From: Actinomycetes bacterium
GTDB taxonomy: Bacteria > Actinomycetota > Actinomycetes > Actinomycetales > Micrococcaceae
DNA: 61,455 nucleotides
Direction: 5' to 3'
Assembly (NCBI GenBank): GCA_023426375.1
Contig: JAFAAV010000071.1
Span: forward strand, 1-61,455
Part shown: in pieces, positions 58,092-61,455 of the stretch
Numbering within the stretch: position 1 is the stretch's first letter
How the letters are laid out: each line of letters opens with the position of its first letter
Notes under the pieces: model-generated
Database searches by the model: none
Told to the model about the DNA's origin: nothing
The model's input: the letters and a program-made list of their open reading frames with translations, nothing else
Made by a program: the position numbers and the translations under genes

Positions 58092-58841
58092 TCAGCCGAG
58101 CGCCAAGGACGCCGCGCCGCGCAGCAGGACGACGACGCCGCCCGCGGCCGCGAGCGCCATGGCCAGTTTCTGCGCGGTCGCCTTGCTGAGGTGACGGGAC
58201 AGCCAGGTCCCCACCGCGATCCCGGCGAGGACCGTGAGCACGAGCGCACCCACGGCCACGACCGCGGGGACGGGCAGGGCGAAGTGGACCCCGGCCGCGA
58301 GTTTGGAGACCACCGACAGGGCCCCCATGGACATGAACACCGGTTGCATGGTGGCCGCGAACCGGTGCTGGTCCCAGCGGGTCACCCGTGAGTAGATCAC
58401 CATGGCCGGTGCCGCCACACCAGCGGTGGAGTTGAAGAATCCCCCGACCACCCCGGCCGGGACCATGGCCTTGCGGCGGGAGAGCTCGGGGGTCGCGGGG
58501 GAGAAACGCGTGACGGCGAGGCCCGCGAGCACCACCGCACCCACGGCCACCTGCAGCCACGCGCTCGGCACCCAGCGCACCACGAGCGCCCCGGCCACGA
58601 TCCCGGGCACGGCGGACGCGACCAGCACCGCCGCGTGCCGCCATTCCACGAGCCGGCGCACGGACAGGGTGATCAGGAAACCGGAGCACGTGGTGGCCGC
58701 GTTGGTCGCCAGGACTCCCGGGCCGGGGCCCATGATCAGGGACAGCACCGGTGCCACCACGAGGCCCACCCCGGTGCCGGACACCCGTTGCAGGACGGTA
58801 CCCACGAGCACGGCGAGCAGGGCGGCGATGAGGATCAACAT
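58092..58841 (-). CDS. TSUP family sulfite/sulfoacetate exporter (TauE/SafE-like)
   Basis: A 249-residue membrane protein with seven or eight segments of the 4-toluene sulfonate uptake permease family. The two-repeat pattern is visible: GTGVGLVVAPVLSLIMGPGPGVL in the N-terminal half and VGGFFNSTAGVAAPAMVIY in the second. Members move sulfite, sulfonates or other organic anions. Convergent with the MFS gene and divergent from the urea transporter gene. Substrate not inferred. Confidence 0.87.
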   Translation of the reverse strand: MLILIAALLAVLVGTVLQRVSGTGVGLVVAPVLSLIMGPGPGVLATNAATTCSGFLITLSVRRLVEWRHAAVLVASAVPGIVAGALVVRWVPSAWLQVAVGAVVLAGLAVTRFSPATPELSRRKAMVPAGVVGGFFNSTAGVAAPAMVIYSRVTRWDQHRFAATMQPVFMSMGALSVVSKLAAGVHFALPVPAVVAVGALVLTVLAGIAVGTWLSRHLSKATAQKLAMALAAAGGVVVLLRGAASLALG

Positions 58842-58989
58842 GGGCGGCTTCCGGTGAGCGGGGTCGGTGGTTCGAGGGTAACCGTGTGTGCGCCGCCGGG
58901 TGGCACCACGTGGGATCCGTGGCGCATGTCATGGATGCCGCACCCGGGACATGGGTCACGACCTGGGGCGACGGTAGGAGGATAGGGGT

Positions 58990-60006
58990 ATGAACTTCCT
59001 CCGCGGCATCATCCGGGCCCAGGGCCAGATCTTCCTGCAGGCCGGATGGGGCCCCGCGGTGTTCGCGCTCGCCGCCATGACGGTGGCGTCCCCGTGGTTC
59101 GCGCTCGCCGCGCTCGCGGGGGCGGCGGTCCAGGGCGGGTGTGCGCTGGGGCTCGCCGGGTGGGACGACGCACGGGGCCTGCACCGTCTCCGGGAGGGCG
59201 GGACCCGGGCGCGGAGACGTCCCCTGGAACACGACCCCGAGAGCTCACGGGTCGATGCGAAAGCCCTGGCCCGGAACCGGTCCGGGGTGATCCCCGCGGA
59301 GGTCGACCAGGGATTGCACGGCTTCAACGGTGCCCTGACGGGGTGTGCCGCCGTACTCGCGTGCGGGCCCGGAATCCCTGCGGCGTTGTGGACCCTCGCG
59401 GGTTCGGCGGTCTGCGCGGTGATCGTGTGGGGTGCACCCAAGCTCTGGTGGCCCGAATCCCTCCCGCTGCTCACGGGGCCGTTCTGCCTGGTCAACAGCA
59501 TCGCGGTGGCCGTGGCGGTCCCGTTCGAGCGGACCCAGGGAGCCGTGGTGCCCCTGGGCTCCCCCGTGCACGACGTGCTCGCCGGGGCCGTGCGGGGAGC
59601 GCACCAGGTGACCCTGGGTGGGTCCGTGCTGGGCGGGCTGTTGGTGCTCGCGGGGATGTTCGCCGCCGGGTGGCGGGCCGGTGTATGGGCGACGGTCGGG
59701 ACCCTGGTGGGCACGCTCGCCGGGTTCGTGGGGATCGGGCAGGGGCCCGCCGCCTCCGGGCTGCTGGGCTACGGCGCGTTGCTCGTGACCGTGGCGCTCG
59801 GTGTGGCATTCCCCGCGCGGGGGTCCCTCGCCTCACGGATCGGGGTGCCCCTCCTGGCCGCCGCGGTCACCGTGCCGCTGTGGTGGGCCATCACGGCCGT
59901 GGGGGTCGCGCCGTACACGTGGCCCTACGTGCTCGTCACGTGGACGGTCCTGGCGCTGCGCTTCCGTCATTGGAGGGCGTGGGAGGCCCGCCACGACGAG
60001 CGGTGA
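58990..60006 (+). CDS. urea transporter (UT family)
   Basis: A 338-residue membrane protein of the SLC14-type urea channel family, with two homologous halves. The family signature GLHGFNGALTG is near residues 109-119, and the second-half equivalent LGGSVLGGLLVLAGMF is near 213-228. Channels of this type pass urea passively. AGGAGGATA precedes the ATG. No urease genes lie in the window. The last 40 bases overlap the tail of the minus-strand DUF2254-like gene. Confidence 0.88.
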   Translation: MNFLRGIIRAQGQIFLQAGWGPAVFALAAMTVASPWFALAALAGAAVQGGCALGLAGWDDARGLHRLREGGTRARRRPLEHDPESSRVDAKALARNRSGVIPAEVDQGLHGFNGALTGCAAVLACGPGIPAALWTLAGSAVCAVIVWGAPKLWWPESLPLLTGPFCLVNSIAVAVAVPFERTQGAVVPLGSPVHDVLAGAVRGAHQVTLGGSVLGGLLVLAGMFAAGWRAGVWATVGTLVGTLAGFVGIGQGPAASGLLGYGALLVTVALGVAFPARGSLASRIGVPLLAAAVTVPLWWAITAVGVAPYTWPYVLVTWTVLALRFRHWRAWEARHDER

Positions 60007-60563
60007 ACCAGGGTGAAGATCCCCCACACCGCGAGCAGCCCCGCGATCAGCAACAGTCCCGCGTGGCCCAGGTGCACGATGATGCCGATCACGGTGATCA
60101 GCGTCAGCACCACGGCGAGCGTCAGCGACACCCTCGGAGCAGGGACCGTGGTCTCCCCGCTGACACTGGGCAGCACCAGCACGCAGTAGAAGAAGGTGGC
60201 CACGAGCAGACCGATCACGCGCTGACTCAGCCGGTCCCGGATGAAGGACCGCATGACCCGTGGGGAGAACTGGCTGCTGGCCAATTGCAGGCTGACCACG
60301 GTCAGGGAGAACACCACGCCCACGGTGGTGATCATCGCCCCGGCCACGGTGGCCAGCAACCACGTGGCGGCGTTGCTGCTCATCTCCAACGTGAACGGCA
60401 CGTGGGTGTCGTACCCCAGGGCGTGATCGACGGACGTCGCGATGATCGCCAATACGATCCCGCCCAGCATGATGATGGAGGGATAGAGGAACAGGCTCTC
60501 CTCGAACCGGTACCGCAGCGCCGCGAGGCGCAGCCGCCACGAGACGCCTCCACGTCCAGCCAC
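59967..60563 (-). CDS. DUF2254-like membrane protein, short form
   Basis: A 198-residue protein with four membrane segments. The middle matches the conserved core of DUF2254 proteins: MITTVGVVFSLTVVSLQLASSQFSPR followed by a basic stretch and IGLLVATFFYCVLVLPSV. Family members are usually about 400 residues or more, with a large soluble C-terminal domain; here the protein ends after a fourth segment and a short basic tail. It could be a natural short form or a truncated gene. It overlaps the urea transporter gene tail to tail. Confidence 0.72.
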   Translation of the reverse strand: MAGRGGVSWRLRLAALRYRFEESLFLYPSIIMLGGIVLAIIATSVDHALGYDTHVPFTLEMSSNAATWLLATVAGAMITTVGVVFSLTVVSLQLASSQFSPRVMRSFIRDRLSQRVIGLLVATFFYCVLVLPSVSGETTVPAPRVSLTLAVVLTLITVIGIIVHLGHAGLLLIAGLLAVWGIFTLVHRSSWRASHALQ

Positions 60564-60683
60564 TGTCTGTCCTCCGAGCTTTGTTCGCCGACGAGCCTGC
60601 CGATCGTCAGCCTACCCAGTCCGTTCACGGAGGCGGGCACGCGGAGCCCGGGCAAGGGGGCGGCACTTCGATAGCCTGGCCCC

Positions 60684-61289
60684 ATGACGGAACAGAACAA
60701 GTGGCTTGCCCAGGTGGCTCGGAACCCCGGGCATTCCCAGTGGTACATCGAACGGTTCCGCACCATGGCCGCGCGCGGTGAGGACATCGTGGGGGAGGCC
60801 CGGCTCATCGACGCCATGGTTCCCCGCGGCGCTCGCATCCTGGATGCCGGGTGCGGAGCGGGGCGGCTGTCCGGGTACCTGCACGCGGCCGGGCATCGGA
60901 TGGTCGGGGTGGACGTGGATCCCGAATTGATCGACGCCGCCCGGCAGGACTACCCGGGCCCTGAGTATCGCGTGGCCGATCTCGCCGTACTGGCCGACAT
61001 GGATCTCGGGGACCCCTTCGACGTCATCGTGTGCGCGGGCAACGTGGTCACCTTCCTCGCGGAAAGCACCCGGCGGGACGTGCTGCGCGGCTTCCGCAGC
61101 CACCTGGGTCGGGACGGCCGCGCGGTGGTCGGTTTCGGCGCGGGGCGCGGCTATTCCGCCGAGGAGTTCTTCGCCGACGCCGCTGCGGAGGGTCTCACAC
61201 CGCAACTCACCCTGGCGGGGTGGGACGTACGCCCCTGGGCCCAGGACAGCGATTTCCTCGTGGCCGTGCTGGGACCCGTGGCCGGGTGA
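60684..61289 (+). CDS. class I SAM-dependent methyltransferase
   Basis: A 201-residue methyltransferase. Motif I is ILDAGCGAGRLSGYL near residues 53-67, followed by VGVDVDPELI (motif II acidic residue) and VIVCAGNVVTFL (motif IV). The substrate is not apparent. TAGCCT stands six bases before the ATG with no ribosome binding site, so the message is probably leaderless. Confidence 0.88.
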   Translation: MTEQNKWLAQVARNPGHSQWYIERFRTMAARGEDIVGEARLIDAMVPRGARILDAGCGAGRLSGYLHAAGHRMVGVDVDPELIDAARQDYPGPEYRVADLAVLADMDLGDPFDVIVCAGNVVTFLAESTRRDVLRGFRSHLGRDGRAVVGFGAGRGYSAEEFFADAAAEGLTPQLTLAGWDVRPWAQDSDFLVAVLGPVAG

Positions 61290-61329
61290 GCCGCGGCGGC
61301 AATCCGTGAACGAGCTGCCCCGGATCAAC

Positions 61330-61360
61330 GGCCCTTCCCAAATGAGTGTGGGTAAGGGCC
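61330..61360. terminator. hairpin after the methyltransferase gene
   Basis: GGCCCTT (61330-61336) pairs with AAGGGCC (61354-61360), and CCCA with TGGG inside it. A terminator at a convergent junction is likely. Confidence 0.5.
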
Positions 61361-61375
61361 CAAGCGGGGTGCGTG

Positions 61376-61455
61376 TCACGGGGGTCGGGTAGGGGTCGAG
61401 GCCTCCAGGATGGGGGTGCTGAATCCAACCGTCCTCGAAGGCCTCGATGTGTCCC
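61376..61455 (-). CDS. possible C-terminal end of a gene running off the window
   Basis: The minus strand stays open from the window edge to a TGA at 61376-61378, with the terminator-like hairpin 61330-61360 just beyond it. Only about 26 codons are visible and no family is recognised. A plus-strand start at ATG 61410 is an alternative, so the call is weak. Confidence 0.25.
   Translation of the reverse strand, partial: DTSRPSRTVGFSTPILEASTPTRPP

Noticed and set aside
61390..61453. Near-perfect inverted repeat (TCGAGGCCT...AGGCCTCGA) at the window end, possible insertion-sequence terminus
   Set aside because: No transposase or target duplication is visible and the sequence is cut by the window edge; recorded only as uncertain.
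1..61455. CRISPR arrays, tRNA or rRNA genes, prophage or transposase genes
   Set aside because: No spaced identical repeats, no T-loop GGTTCGA cloverleaf and no recombinase-like product were found on either strand.

Overview
The window looks like chromosomal DNA of a pigmented, high-GC actinobacterium of the order Micrococcales, most likely Micrococcaceae. Three things point there: a C50-carotenoid operon in the order crtE-crtB-crtI-crtYe-crtYf-crtEb, the dnaA-proximal actinobacterial block crgA / glutamine amidotransferase / pknB-pknA-pbpA-rodA-pstP-fhaB-fhaA, and many GTG starts plus apparently leaderless genes (TANNNT six bases before the start). I do not assign a genus. The last 8 kb looks visibly richer in GC than the first 50 kb.

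Layout. 1-1.1 kb: 5' end of an SDR oxidoreductase and a fructosamine-kinase-like gene. 1.1-7.15 kb: MarR regulator and carotenoid operon. 7.4-9.4 kb: GntR (YtrA-type) / ABC transporter operon. 9.65-16.1 kb: CitE-like lyase, acyl-CoA dehydrogenase, MaoC hydratase, GntR regulator, DASS carrier and family III CoA-transferase, which together read as a C5-dicarboxylate (itaconate, mesaconate or methylsuccinate) pathway. 16.3-25.1 kb: alpha/beta hydrolase, LLM flavoprotein, MurJ-like flippase, ATP-grasp ligase, AlkB homologue, two flavin-reductase-like proteins, pirin, YceI. 25.1-36.6 kb: cell-division and Ser/Thr-kinase cluster. 36.8-43.6 kb: PepSY lipoprotein, FadH-like reductase, Dps, second DASS carrier, SerA. 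43.6-45.0 kb: a repeat-rich island holding a small membrane protein and an unannotated 29-residue amphipathic peptide gene. 45.0-47.4 kb: a protein with a HicA-like C-terminus, RlmC and a small membrane protein. 47.4-55.0 kb: gluconokinase and hexuronate catabolism (ManD, GPH symporter, UxuB, UxaC, LacI). 55.2-61.3 kb: rhomboid-like protein, GntR/MFS pair, TSUP exporter, urea transporter, shortened DUF2254 protein and a methyltransferase.

Between the genes I see several recurrent elements. There are three copies of a palindrome with a TTACTGCA core, and two copies of a four-unit dyad element flanking the small membrane-protein gene. A shared CAATATATT operator candidate lies in the C5-dicarboxylate promoters, and CRP/GlxR-like GTGAC-N4-GTCAC boxes occur three times. 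A GCAACTCAYG motif occurs before three uronate transcription units. The peptide gene, with its own Shine-Dalgarno, leader hairpin, operator-like dyad and terminator, is the feature most likely to have been missed and the one I would test first. No tRNA, rRNA, CRISPR array, transposase or prophage gene was recognised.
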